Positions 24,201-37,149 of a stretch of 64,000 nt of DNA are shown in pieces; the stretch's first letter is position 1, and every line of letters starts with the position of its first letter. This stretch comes from Moringa oleifera (Eukaryota; Streptophyta; Magnoliopsida; Brassicales; Moringaceae): contig JAJFZO010000344.1 in assembly GCA_021397835.1 (NCBI GenBank), positions 1,860,001 through 1,924,000 of the forward strand, given 5' to 3'. Position numbers and translations under genes: made by a program. The notes beneath the pieces are model-generated. The model saw only the letters and a program-made list of their open reading frames with translations. It made no database searches and was not told where the DNA came from.

Positions 24201-25070
24201 TCAACGGGATAGGTTATTAATGAAAAAAGCAAGGTTAATCCATATATCATGACAGTAGCTGTCATTCTTGAGGGCATGATGCTAGGGGATTATGCAAGGG
24301 CAAAACATTTAGGTTAGTTTGGGTAGATAACCCAGTTCAATAATACTTCTTCCTTTTTTATATTGGATTAACTCTAAAATTTCTAGGCAACATAAAGGTA
24401 AAAAAAATAGTAACTAACTGGCAACTTTCCTTCAAGTGACCTACTTGGATTTTAGCTTTATGTTTGGAGGAAGAAAATTTTATTCGATCAGTATTTCACT
24501 TTTCCTCATGACCTATGCATTTTGGATTCAAGTAACCAATTTTGAAACCTTCTCAGTTAAAGTTGAGCTTCGTGGGATCTTTTCCATTCTATTTATTGAA
24601 TTGTTTGGACATGCGAATTTGGCTTACTGTCTTGTCGATTGACATTGACCAGTTGTTTTTCTTTGTTTTTATCTTAAGTTTAATCAAAGAAAATCTATTA
24701 AAAGAGTGCTTAAATTCCACTAATTGACTCGTTTGTCATGCTATCAGATGAAGTCAATGAAATCCCAAACACTTATCTATCTCATAGTGACCCAATCAAT
24801 CGATTACGAAAGAAGGTTTTCTATACTAAAATAAGGCATGGCCGATCTTCTCTACCGTACATTGGTACTAGAGATTTAAATCATTTTCAATCTGCCTTTA
24901 TGCTAGTAAAGTTTAGGTCTTCTTATTCTCGTTAGGTCTTCATATTCCGGCCAAAGGAATCGATTATAGTGGCTAACTTTACTAGATTCTAGAATACTTA
25001 ATTGTGAGAGTTGCTCTTTCATAAATGGTGTTCTCTTTCTTCAAGATGGATTTAGACCTACAAACAAGAT
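21223..25070. other. Mitochondrial-type spacer, no gene recognised
   Basis: About 3.8 kb without a recognisable gene, on either strand. The base texture (AAGG, CTAGC, GAAAG blocks, few long AT runs) matches the sequence flanking ccmFN, so it is probably the rest of the same mitochondrial insert. A short D-arm-like phrase at 24191-24208 (GTGGATAGCTCAACGGGA) is not followed by a full tRNA. Frames at 24436-24642 and 24738-24935 have no family signature. The stretch ends at the CACTA transposase homology that begins near 25075. Confidence 0.4.
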
Positions 25071-25074
25071 TCAA

Positions 25075-28000
25075 ATGTGCAACTTACTCCATGTTAAATA
25101 CGAAATTATTTATATGTATATGGAGTTGATAGTAGCTATCAAAACTGGATATGGCACGGAGAAACTACTATTATTGGGTCTTCTACTAGTAAGAATGCTA
25201 AGGTTGTTAGGGAGGTAGAACACATCAAAGGAGTTGATAACACTATAGAAATGGTACAATAGGCATTTGTAGAGTATGATAATCCTAACCACTTTGACAA
25301 ATTACTCTGTGATGCTGAGAAACCTCTGTATTCTGGATCAGTGAAGTTTACTAAATTATCTGCTCTAGTTAAATTGTACAATTTGAAGGCAAAATATGGT
25401 TGATCTAATCAAGGCTTTAGTGATCTTTTAAATTTAATTGTTGAAATATTGCCTGATAATAATAAAATGCCTACATCCATGTATAATGCCAAAAAAAACA
25501 TTGAATGCATCAGGCATGGAGTATCAAAAAATTCATGCTTGTATAAATGATTGCATATTATATCAGAAGGAGTTTCAGGATGACATCTAGTGTCCAACTT
25601 ATAGACTTTCAAAATGGAAAGTAATAAAGAATGATAACAAAATAAAGGTTGGCGTGCCTACTAAGGTGTTGTGGTATTTTTCACCAATATCAATATTTGG
25701 AAGAATGTTCAAAAATTCTAAAATATCAAAACACCTTACATGGCATTCAAATAAAAGGAAAATTGATGGTCAGTTGAGGCATCCATCGGATACACCGTCA
25801 TGGACATTGGTTGACTACATATGGCCAAAGTTTGTTTTAGAGCCAAGAAACTTAAGGCTTACTATATCAGCAAATGGGATCAATCCACATAGTACATTGA
25901 GTAGTAGATATAGTTGTTGGCCAGTGATTATGGTGAATTATAATTTACCGTCATGGTTAACAATGAAAAGAAAGTTCACGATGTTGACGTTACTAATATT
26001 AGGTCCTAAACATCCTAGTAATGATATTGATGTCTGCCTCACTCCACTTATAGAAGACTTAAAAATATTATGGAACACAAATGTAAAAGTATATGATGCG
26101 TACCGTAATGAGTCATTCAATTTGAAAGCTATTTTGTTATGGACAATCAATGATTTTCCTACATATGATAATTACTTGGTTGTACTATTAAAGGGTATTA
26201 TGTTTGTCTTATTTATGCTGAAAACACCCAAGCTAATCATTTAAAACATAGTAAAAAGATGTCATATGTTGGACACGGGAGATTCTTACCATGACATCAT
26301 CCTTACAGTGGACAGAAAAAGGCCTTCAATGGTGAACAAGAAGTCAGAATCGCTCCCTAACCATTAAGCGATGAAGAAGTCTTTCACAAAGTTCAATGTT
26401 TAGTAAATTCGTGGGCAAAGTTGAAGAAAGTACAATAGGTAAGAAGATGTTATTACACAGTGTTGGAAAAAGAGGTTGATTTTTTTTTTTACTTACCATA
26501 TTGGAAGTCCATGTGTATCAAACATATTCTAGATGTCATGCACATTGAAAAGAATGTTTGTGATAGTCTTCTTGGGACATTTCTTGATATTCTTAAAAAA
26601 TCTAAAGATAAATTAGCTTCTAGAATGGTTTTGAAAGACATAGAGTTAAGGTTTGAGTTAGAACCACAAGTTCACAGTAATCATACATTTCTACCACTTG
26701 TATGCTATACTTTATCTAAGGAAGAAAAAAGATATTTTGTAAAGTTTTCAGTGAGAATAAGGTCCCAGATGGGTATTCTTCGAACATCAGAAATCTAGTA
26801 CCTATGGAGGACTTGAAACTATATAGGTTGAAGTCGCATGATTGTCACATTTAATGTAACAATTTTTACCTATTGCTTTGTGAGGTGTGTTACCCCAAAC
26901 ATTTAGATATGCTCTCATTAGACTTTGTATGTTCTTTAACTTTTTATGCCAAAAGGTGGTGGATGTGCTAAAGTTGGATGAAATCCAAAACGAACTTGTG
27001 ACAACACTTTGTTTGCTTGAGAGGTACTTTCCTCCCAGCTTCTTTGATATTATGGTTTAACTTACTATTCATCTTATCAGATAAGTAAAATTACATGATC
27101 CCATGTATTTATGATAGATATACCCATTTGAAAGATATATAAAAGTATTGAAGGATTATGTTCGAAATCGTAATAAACTTGAGGGTAGTATTGCCGAGTC
27201 ATACAATGTAGAAAAGGCATTAGAATTTTGCATTTATTATTTATCTAGTATGGATGTTATTGCGATTCCTCCACGAAAGAATGTATTTGGTCACTTAACT
27301 CAGAATGGAAAAGCTCTAACTAGTGGAACTGTTGAGAAAGCTGATAATGTCCTCTTTCATCGAGCGCACTTGTATATTTTGATGAATAAAAATGTAGTTC
27401 AACCATATAAGGCAATTAAATTTTACAACTCATAATTTATTGTTATATCAAATAATATTTGAATTATTGTTAGATGATTTATTTTTAATATGCAGTGAGC
27501 ATTTAAATCAATTAAGGATCGACAATTCTATTAAATCAAAACGACTTAAATGGTTACATAATGAACAAAATCGAACCTTAAGTAATTGGTCATGCACACA
27601 GGTAAGAATAATTATTCTTGTTTAGACATTAAATTTGTTTCTATTATGGTTCATCTAATATATGTTATGATACAGATTGAGAATGAACTTTTATTATCCA
27701 ATCATAATGTTTCATTAACACTATGATGGATTGCCCATGGTCCTCGATCCACAGTAATCAACTATCCTGGATATATCATCAACGGTTGTCGCTTTTACAC
27801 AAAGCAACAAGATAACTCAAGGATCCATCAAAATAGTGGTATGATTTTAGTTGTCAACACCATGCAAATCTTCAGTGCTAAGGATAAAAATCCAATATAT
27901 GGTGATTTTTCATTCTATGAAGTTACACAAGAAATATAGGAATTAGATTATGCAACGTTCAAAGTTCCAATTTTCAAATGTGATTGGATTAAGAATAGTA

Positions 28001-28306
28001 ACGATGTTAAAGTTGATGATCTAAGAGTTATGCTAGTTGATCTCAATCGGATTGCACATAGAAATGATCAGTTTTTATTGGCTTCACAAGCAAGACAAGT
28101 ATTTTACATTAAAGATCCAATTGATGCTAAATGTTCCATAGCATTGTCAACACCTCCAAAAGACTATAATGAAGATGATGATTTATGCGATATTAGTGTG
28201 GAGCAAATGACTTTTTGTAATAATTTGCCACCTGTTGATTTATTTAACCAAATGGATGACCATCATCTTGTATATGCTCGAGACAATGGTGAAGGATTGT
28301 GGGTTT
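25075..28306 (+). pseudogene. Truncated CACTA TNP2-type transposase (element 3)
   Basis: Homologous along its length to the transposase of CACTA 1. It starts partway through the transposase-associated domain (NWIWHGE equivalent at about 25140). The Tnp2 core runs 25250-26800, with KVLWYFSPISIFGRMF at 25663, LRHPSDTPSWTLVDYIWP and HILDVMHIEKNVCDSLLGTF at about 26520. DUF4218 follows at 26885-27410 and DUF4216 at about 27665-28306, ending DNGEGLWV. GT/AG junctions equivalent to those of CACTA 1 are visible near 27408, 27495 and 27601. In-frame stops and frameshifts are frequent (for example around 26240 and 26853). The 5' end of the element, including the first transposase exon and subterminal repeats, is missing; mitochondrial-type DNA abuts directly. 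A second gene is not seen downstream. Confidence 0.85.
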
Positions 28307-29849
28307 GAGTATTTTTTAAGGTAATGATCAGTTGCCTCATGTGTCAAATTTATCGAGTCTTTTAAAATTTTATTTTTTTTTTTTAGTTTTATCATGTTAT
28401 ATCATGTTTTGCATATATGATGCTAATCATATTTTGTTTTTGTTTATAGATTTGATGGATCCTTCTAAACACTCAAGTGAAGCAGATTACCCATGAATAT
28501 TTTTTTCTTGAGGTTAAGGTTGCGTACTGTGCTTTCTATAACTACTATGAATCCATGATTGATTTTGTTATTATGAGGTTATGACTTGTTTTCCTTGATA
28601 CCAACGCAATAAGGCAAGCATTGCCACACATTAAAGAGATATTGGCAACTAAACACAATTGGGACAAGTTAAGGCTGAAGCACGAGTTGTAGATGGCTAA
28701 AAATTCTTGAAAACTTTCAAGTCTTCTAAAAATGCTCATTCTAGTTAATAAGCAATATCATTTCCTTCATTCACTCTATCATTTGAGTTTTTTCAAAATT
28801 TGTATATAGTTACTGACTTGTTCGTATCTTTATTCTAGGTAATCCACACAAGCAAATAGGATTAAAGGTTCTGCATATCCACTTTTGCACCATATTTTCT
28901 TAATGCTGATACTATATATATATATATAGATATATATATATATATATATATTGCTTTTATATTTAACAGATGGCAGTAGTCTGTATGTTATGAGACTATA
29001 GCTTACATATCTTATCGAAGGCAATTGATTCTTTAGAGCCTTCCACAAAAGCGCTAGAATAATGTCACCAGTTGAACTAAAAAGATAGTGATTACAAATA
29101 TAGTAATATGTTTTAGAGAGTCAATACCATGCAAGAATTATCCAAAAAGGTAGTTTTATATTATCTTATGATAAGTAACACGAATGAAGATAACATTATT
29201 CAAATAAATTATAATATGAAACAATAAGAAAAAATCAACTCTTTAATCTATTATATCATCATAAACACCTTTTTTAAGGTCAAATAAAATTAATGGATAA
29301 AATCAAGGTAATAAGCTTTTTAATAAAAAATATAAAAATATTTAAATTATTTATAATATTAATGTAAAAAATAAAATAATAAATGAAAATTTTTGAATCA
29401 TTAAAAGTTTTTTTATACCATTTTATTTACATTGATATTAATATGTGAAAAATAAATAATGCATTATTGATTTAACAAATTGTAAAACCATTTATTTATA
29501 AAAATTTATACAAGTCAAATTATTATACAATATCATATATGTTAAAAAAATTTAAAAACTAAACAATAATATTCTTTTCTTGTGATCATATCCCATCTTG
29601 TTTCTCACTAATTTCATGAAAATTGAGGCAAAATCGGTACATAACATGTGATTAATCCACATGGAAGTTATACAGTTATTCAATAAACACTATTGTTTTC
29701 ACTTTTTTTACCTTTAACAATTTTCACTGCATAGATCCTATAACATTTTATTTAATTTTTAAACTTTAACTTTGATTTCAATTTTCTTAATTATTATTTG
29801 GTGGATATTATTCTGAAAAAAAAGTGCTTTGTATGGTGGGAATAAACAG
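28307..29849. other. Spacer with microsatellite, no gene seen
   Basis: No clear coding region. 28450-28750 may be the start of the lost second CACTA gene, since DLMDPSKHSSEAD parallels DLMGSSDQAAHAS in CACTA 1. 29160-29800 is AT-rich and featureless. Confidence 0.35.
28912..28951. repeat. (TA)n microsatellite
   Basis: Two runs of TA dinucleotides separated by a short GATA interruption. Confidence 0.95.
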
Positions 29850-30575
29850 TTTGGTGAAGGAATTCTAGGTTTGTAGCATTTGAAAATATTAACTATTAAC
29901 ATTAAAACGACTGTTGGTCTTAAACAATTTTTGGGTTTCCCAAGTTACAATCTTGTATTGAAGCTTTATCTCTTGCTACACTCGATGCTCTAGATTTAAT
30001 GGATATTTCATTTCTATCAAATATGAAACTTCTTTGTTCCTTCTCCATGTTGGCTTCTTATATTTCTATTGGGTTGAAGGTTGATTGGGTAAGTAGACAA
30101 AAAGTGTGCGAAAATTCGAATGAAGTGAACAACTTGGCAATTCGAAGCAGTAGATGTTTTGACAAATTTGCAAAGTAAAAGTCGTCAAATGCAATGGATT
30201 AAAGGACTTAACATGGCTAATATTTATCCTAAATCTTACTTATCTCACTATATCAAGCACTGAAGAAGTGGAGAAAAGAATAAGTGAGGGAAACATGAAT
30301 GAAGTTATAGAAGGAGGAAAATATTTGGTCCCATTTGGAAAACTATAAGTGCTTAAATTGCATCATGTGCATGGATTAAAAAGCATCTATTGGATTCCCC
30401 TTCCTTTCCCATCTCTTTAGAGAATCAGTATGTTTCGCTGCTCTAATCTTAAGAAGCTTCCACTCAACTGTGATAAGGCTAAGAGACAAAGTTGGTTATT
30501 GAAGGAGAGGAAGACTACCTAAATGGACTCAAATAGGAAGATGAAGCTTTAAAAAGTGTTTTTCTTCCTCGCTGG
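29850..30575 (+). pseudogene. CC-NBS-LRR disease-resistance gene, 3' LRR remnant
   Basis: This is the C-terminal leucine-rich-repeat part of an intracellular immune receptor of the plant CNL class. Recognisable blocks: HLKILTINIKTTVGLKQFLG followed by SPKLQSC-type FPKLQSCIEALSL (about 29888-29980), LDALDLMDISFLSNMKLL, then after a degraded stretch VPFGKL and VLKLHHVHGLKSIYWIPLPF (about 30330-30400), FPSL.RISMFRCSNLKKLPL (about 30402-30460) and NCDKAKRQSW. The end of the remnant parallels the usual C-terminal region of CNL proteins. The coiled-coil and nucleotide-binding domains are absent, and stops and frameshifts are present, so it is a dead fragment. It stands alone between two CACTA-derived segments. 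Confidence 0.78.
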
Positions 30576-31117
30576 AGAGTATTATAAGATAGATAAGCAT
30601 TCTAAAAGAAATTAATAATGTACTTCATTGGTTCATGCACTACTTTCTTTTTACTTCTTTTATTACTTATTCAAGTGTTTATGATGTTGTATCTTAAATT
30701 GAATTAAAAATAATATTGGCTCTGATAAGGTCATATTTGATTTGAGCTTTACAAAAGGCTCATGATCTGTTGGTCGTGTTTGAACACGCTCTTTTCAAAA
30801 AGTTACATCGAGCAATAAAGTTGAATAACCAAAGCAGAACTCAGTGGACCAACATGGGACATGCTATGAGTGTTAGATTGGTAGTAGTAGAGCCAATATA
30901 ATATTGTCACGACTGAAGGCTGATAATTCGAAGGTATAGAAAAAATGAAGAACTAACCCAAAGGCAAATCGACATCTCACCTATCAATGCAAGGATAAGT
31001 CATATTCATGGTAAAATAACAAGAATACCATTTGAACGGCTATTAAAACATATTCACATGTATATTTTAGACAAGCTACTCATTCATTAGCAAAAGCCTT
31101 ATTAAATCCTATATTGA
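30576..31117. other. Spacer, no gene seen
   Basis: No recognisable coding sequence, RNA gene or repeat. It runs up to a CACTA terminus at 31118. Confidence 0.4.
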
Positions 31118-31135
31118 CACTATAACAAATAAAAG

Positions 31136-31385
31136 TTTTAATGATAGTTAAAAATGGTTTTTAATGACAATTGTAAAACTGTCATCTTTGTTCATGTCAT
31201 TAAAGGGGAGAGATTTTAATGACAGTTCAATAACTGTCGTTAAAAGCCCTAACTTTTAATGGCAGTTCTAATAGAACTATCGTTAAAAGATGAGTTTTTA
31301 ATGATAGTTCTAATAAGCTATTGTTAAAGAGGACCTTTAATGACAATTATGATAGAAATGTCATTAAAAAAGTCATTAAAGGTAT
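31136..31385. repeat. Subterminal inverted repeats of the minus-strand CACTA
   Basis: Alternating TTTTAATGACAGTTC and AACTGTCATTAAA motifs about 45-60 bp apart, nearly the same as those at 18300-18660 in CACTA 2. They follow directly inside the terminus at 31118. Confidence 0.85.
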
Positions 31386-31769
31386 TTTTTTTATTAATTT
31401 CAAAATAAATGCAAATTTTATATATTCAAATTATCCAGAACCTGCATATATAAAAATTTTCATCTCTTCTACATCAACTTTACACATTAATACAATTTTT
31501 CATAATATGCAACCAAACTTTTCTTGTTATACACTTCAATACCATTCTCATTAAGATCGTCATTACTTTTTTTATGTTTGAAAACACTCAAAATAATCCA
31601 ATCTAAAAAAGTAATAAAAGATGAATAAAACAAAAGAAAAAAAAAATTTGATGTCATAATTGAACTCTATGTGTACAATACATGAGTTTAAATATACATT
31701 ATCATATGCAATCCTAAAAATTCAACTATATAAATTCAATGATATTCAGTGTACTAAAATCTTCAAGAT

Positions 31770-34700
31770 TTAACTTTCTAATATGGCACTCCAAGGAAAT
31801 TGTCCAACCTCTTTTTTTAACTTCATTAGTATTCGATTGGGTGTAAATATCTATATCTACTAAATATATTATTAAAAAAAATTAGTCCAATTAAAACTTT
31901 TAATAAGCACATCAATTAATTACTTAAGTATTTACATAAGCAAATGCTTAAAAACTTACCATTATCGCACATGGGATATTTCTATCATGTACTATCAATG
32001 ATATCCCTTAAAAATTTCGTAATGTAATATCCACACTCAGTATTTGAAGTCTGATATGGACACTGCATTAAAAAAATTTAATTATTATATTTTACAAAAT
32101 AAATAAAACTAACATCACATATAGGTTTAAAGATACATATTTTAACAAGAATACTCTTAGGAATGCACCTAGTACTTGATTCTTCGAAAATTTGAAACAA
32201 TTTCAAAGAGCTACCAATAGAAAATAATCAATATTCTTAAGAGTAAAAAAAATACATGTTAATATAAACGAAAATATTTTCACTTATGTAGATATAAGTT
32301 GATCTAGTTCTTGATGAGATCCATGGTTCAAAGGATCAAAAATACTATACACAAAATTACGAAGTTCCACAACCACCAATAACTAATACTGCCTACATTT
32401 TAAAAAATAAATGTTGAAAATATTGTGAATAAAACTATTAATAATTTTAACTAGTATTATAACTTACCTTAAGTTATAAGAAAATATCACTACTCCTCTG
32501 TCACATGGATCTATCATTCTATTGGCTAGGTGACGGCCTTAGGTGTCTATAGTTATAGACATTTCATATGACAATGTTAACGGATCAGCAAATACAAAAT
32601 ACTTTCCCAATTCAAGTACAGCTAAATCTGTATAAAGTTTACTGAAATAATAAAAATATAAATATGATGTAGCCAAAAAATAATAACTAAATAAAAATTC
32701 AAAAGACATACGTACACAATGTAAGCCTAAATAATGGTGACACTTAGCTCCTCCATGTGATAAAATTGCATGATATTTTCTCAAGCCACGAATACATGTC
32801 CATCAGAAGCAAAAACTGTAGTAAAAGATATGTGTATTACTTCATCAGGTGCCATCATCTTATTCACATAATTATATATCTTCTATAATCCTGGTGGTAG
32901 CCCCACGAAAGATACTTGTTGCGATGATTGTGATTTTGTCAATGTTGGTGCTCTCTTAATTGGCAACTTACTTTGTTACTTTATAGTCAATAGCTAAAAA
33001 ATTTTGCAAACTTAGTTGATATTAATAGGGTGACTTTATAAAATATGTTTACCAAAAACGTTACCTCATGTGTACTAACAATAACCCAATCTCAAGGCCA
33101 AGCGACAATTAAACCGAGTGTAGAAAAAACATTTGTCAATCCACCATCTGGGTTTGGGCAAGGCAACTGTGCATCACCATAAATAGCTATGTCTACTATC
33201 ACCCAAACATCACTAGAAAATAATGGACGACCATGGATCATCCGATTAGGAGTATGATCCGCGAAGATAACCCCACTTGCCATTATATAGTCTGATGACT
33301 GGATGAACATATGACATGGCTCATACTACAATGATCCAAAAAAACAGAAGTTACGTTCATAATATTATTAATTTCATATCTATTATGACTAACATGTAAC
33401 ATACTTTGTTGTCTTATGGAGCCAATGTAGGTGCAGGTGCTGATGGGGTGACTAGTATAGGTTATTGAGGTATTGGATATTCTTCTTCCTCTAATAATTC
33501 AATTATATTATTTCTAGCTTTACTCGAACAAAATTGCATTGCAGATTTTTCTTACTGGACATCATCATTTTTGTTCATAATAATATTTGTCAAAACCTTT
33601 TTATACTCTATGAACCACCTCATGATCTCTGCTAATTGTTGTTGATCTAATTGTATACCTTGAGGGACAATCAACTTCTTGGGCTTCCTAAAATAAAATG
33701 TGATAGTTACCCCGAATCATTGACCTCTAATGCGTCCAGGGTACTCAGGTGTACCAAAAGCTTTCGTTAGTACATCTTCTAGACCGAAGTTTGTAAATTT
33801 ACCCTGTGTGTTTTATGTCATCAACTCATCCTACAATGTTAAAATAAAATTAATCAACAAATATGAAATTTATTATTATAAATGCTGTAAAAAAGTTGAA
33901 TTATACTTATAATTTTTTCCCCACACAGTCGGCTTGCATCATTCATGTATTCTCTTTTTTTATTAATGTCATGAAACCTTCCACAATAAGGCACAATCAA
34001 TTTGAGTATCGCTACCCAATGCTTATTTCTTTTTTTAACATAAAGAATGAACATGTTAGATTTTTAAAATGTACTACCAAATGAATATATTATCAATTAT
34101 AAACATAATAAATGAAAAAAAACTTACAAGTTCACTCTCCAGCCCTATAAATCCCTTTCTAGATAAACGATAGTCATACACATTCTTCTTTCTTTTCTCT
34201 TTTGCTATTTGTCTCTTTTGCTGTAAGATCAATACACATCAACATTTGAAGAAAATTATATAAATAAAAATTTTACTAACTATAATTGCATACCTGGAAC
34301 TCTTCTATTGTATGAGAGTTCACAAAGTTCTGCCACACCCTAACATCTAAGACACTGCTATATTCTTTAGGTGGAAATGATAGAAATTTCAAGTCATCAA
34401 TGTGAGGGAATATGTGATTTGATATAAGATTGGTCTTGAAGTTCTTCCATTTGTTTACAGCAGACTAAAGTACGTACCTCTTCATGCTCGCATCAATATC
34501 ATACATCTCCTACAATGTATTATAAAAAAATAGATTGGTACAAATCAGATTAATTAGCAATAAACTAATTGAAAAGCAATAATACATTGTGTTTCATTTA
34601 CTTACCAATATTGTGTCCTAAATCTTATTTTTCAATTCAATGCTTACTGAGTGCCAATTCATGATATTTGTGGGCACCGTATTACGTACCACCACTCTAA

Positions 34701-34890
34701 TGTAGCTATTGACCTGGGTGTCATTCCTCCCAATTGGTTGACATTTATCATTTACCTCAATTGTGAGCTTAACATCGAAAACACGACTCTTAATTATCTT
34801 AGGCATACTGGTGATACCTCATTTTTTCAGCCATTGAGAGCTTCATGTACAAAACTAAACTACATGAAAATCAAATCAAAATCATAAGGT
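31770..34890 (-). pseudogene. CACTA second gene: Transposase_24-like plus Ulp1-like protease, decayed
   Basis: Read on the minus strand from right to left: a Transposase_24-like block (34806-34618, KSRVFDVKLTIEVNDKCQPI then NWHSVSIELKNKI; further exons to about 33600), an HG.PL segment (33310-33092, MIHGRPLFSSDVWVIVDIAI and VAWP), a pre-protease block (32784-32539, KLYTDLAVLELGKYFVFAD), and the protease core. The Asp block reads FVYSIFDPLNHGSHQE (about 32355-32308) and the Cys block CPYQTSNTECGYY (about 32060-32020). The codons where CACTA 1 and 2 have the catalytic HHW read Gln-Tyr-stop, so the active site is lost. The gene ends near 31770 with KLNLEDF, also found in CACTA 2. It is the most complete relative of the second gene of CACTA 1. 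Confidence 0.78.
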
Positions 34891-37149
34891 AAGACAAGAT
34901 TGATTCAGACATTGGGATAGACTCAAGTTACAAGATTAATTCACACAACGATATGAACTCAAGTTTATTGATTGGAAGTAAATGCATAACGGATCATTTG
35001 ACCATTCCACGAGACTATAACTAGTCCATCACTTTCTAAGAGATGATGAAGTCCTTGAAAACTTTAACATTTTTCATAAAAACTTACTTGCATTTGTAGC
35101 ACTTACCAATCCCAACACTTCGAAATTAGTCCATCACTTTCGAGGAGATGATAAAATCCTAGAAGACTTTCAAATTTTCAATAATTAATTTTAACTTCAG
35201 AAGCACTTATAGCTTCAACATTATGATGCATGGTATCCATTTTTGTTTTATACAAGAAAATATAAAATATTATCTATAGATTGCTCTTAAACCAACATGC
35301 TATTCACATTTTGTACACTTAATACTATACCATAGTTAGGCTGTTCATGAACTGGGTAAGAAAATAACCCAAAACGATAGAGTCAAATATAGTTTAAGCA
35401 GAAGACATAGATGTTGTTTTCAAATAAACATTAAAAACCAAGGCAACAATGACATTAATAGACAATCTCAAATTAATAGCTTCCCCGAGACCATTAACTA
35501 TAATAATAGATGACACAAAGCTCATAATTCCAACTTCCTTTTCTTTCTAATTTTTATTTCATTAAGCAAGCACATCCATCTTTATAGGGATCTCGAACGA
35601 TACATAAGATACTGTGTTCACCGGGCAATCAAATATCATAATTCAATAAATTATGCTCAAAGAATATTACTTAGTCCAGATGTAACATCTCAAAACAAAT
35701 AAACATAACACTTAAAGGGAAAGGAGGCACTAATCCATTATATGTCACAACATTAATATGTATGAATACAACGTGTTCAGTTATTAGTTACAAGTACATT
35801 ATAATATTTATAAGAAACATGATTTCAATTCAAAGAGAAATATGTAGTAAGAATGCATATATTTATTTTTCATGTATGAAAACTACTCAAACCAATAAAT
35901 CATTAAACGAGAAGAAACTACTAATAAATCATTAAGCAAGAGGAAATTACTAAAAAGAAAATTCTTAAAATCTAAAAAGAGATCAAGAGAAACCAACCTG
36001 ACCTGTGGTAGCGAATTTTCTCACTCCTCAAAGCCTTCAAAACAGTTGTAAGTTGCAAATTCCAAATAGGTGAATAGTTTTAGGACCCAGGGACTAAGTA
36101 GCATTTAAATCCATAGCCTTCTTGCTTGTTCTAATTCAAACAGTATGTAATCTTAACAATAGTCCATCTCTAGGATCAGCCTATCACATTGCTCACATAA
36201 GACCAAACCCAATTTTGAAAAATAACTAGATATGAATCATTCTCATCCTGATGCACATGGGCATAGAACCTACTTGAACTAATCCATACCCATATTGATA
36301 CCCATACCTTAACGTGCAATCATGGTTGATTATTATAGGTCCTACTGCCACAGTATCATCTTGCATGTGTTAATGATCACTTTAGATAGCTCACTCAAGA
36401 GCATGTAATAATTTAATCAATCATCGAGCTTGCATGTGCAATCATGGATGTCTGGTAGGCTCCATATAATCGACATCTTAAAACAAGCTCTTTTTCCCCT
36501 TTCGTTTGAGGAGTGAGAAAATTGGTGCCAAGAAGCTTTATAGCCAATAAAACTATAAAGCAAGTATATATACACGCATATATGCAAAATAGGGGACCAT
36601 AATGGTGTCATCACATACCTTGACATTAAGCTAGTCATTGATGGCATTTAGTATAAACCGAATATCATCCTTATGTGGGTTGGGGAGCTAAGTTATTGTA
36701 GTGCTAGAATTTGTGGTGTCAGCTATGGTTCTTCCTAACAGTGGCAGCATGAAAACAACACATCTATCCTTAGTTTTAGGAACAATCAAGAATAGTAATG
36801 AGACAGAACAACATGGCCACCACTACTAGGACAAATCATAGTTTTTGCATCTTTGTCACCAATTTCCTTAAAGAATCACAAAATATTCCAATGGCATTTA
36901 CAATTATTTTTGCATAAGTATCGAATTCTTTGTCTGGTTTTAGAGGACATGAAAATAAGAAACATTGAAAAGTAGTGCACATGAAATCTTACCATCCATA
37001 ACCAATCTTAATTGCAAAAGCAAGAAAAATAGGTGATAAAAAATCAAGCATACTATTGGAATTGATCCTTTTATGGGAACTTTATCCATAATAAGAGGTT
37101 TTGTAGAGAGTTTAATAAGAATCAATGTGAGTAACCCGCCAAGGAGACA
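34891..37149. other. Unassigned stretch, possibly 5' CACTA remains
   Basis: No recognisable gene on either strand. A short tandem duplication lies at 35017-35172. Splice-like signals on the minus strand near 35990-36000 and 36615 hint at decayed introns. Frames at 36417-36647 and 36940-37152 carry no family signature. Confidence 0.3.
35017..35172. repeat. Tandem duplication, ~104-bp step
   Basis: TAGTCCATCACTTTC is followed by GAGATGATGAAGTCC at about 35020 and by GAGATGATAAAATCC at about 35123. Each continues into GAAAACTTT or AGAAGACTTT and then ACTT. The two copies are about 104 bp apart and moderately diverged. Confidence 0.6.

Larger units (their letters stand above)
31118..34900 (-). 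mobile_element. CACTA element on minus strand, 3' half (right boundary not found)
   Basis: A CACTA terminus, CACTATAACAAATAAAAG, starts at 31118 and is followed by subterminal TTAATGACAGTT repeats (31136-31385) and then, on the minus strand, by the second CACTA gene (31770-34890). This orientation makes 31118 the 3' end. The element is of the same family as CACTA 2, judged by the repeats and protease sequence. No matching 5' terminus was found. TTATTGTAGTG at about 36692 is one candidate but lacks subterminal repeats and a matching target duplication. The TNP2 gene expected beyond 34900 is not recognisable. Confidence 0.7.

Noticed and set aside
36692..36703. TTATTGTAGTG as 5' terminus of the minus-strand CACTA
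   Set aside because: No subterminal repeats next to it and no matching target duplication with the 31,118 end.
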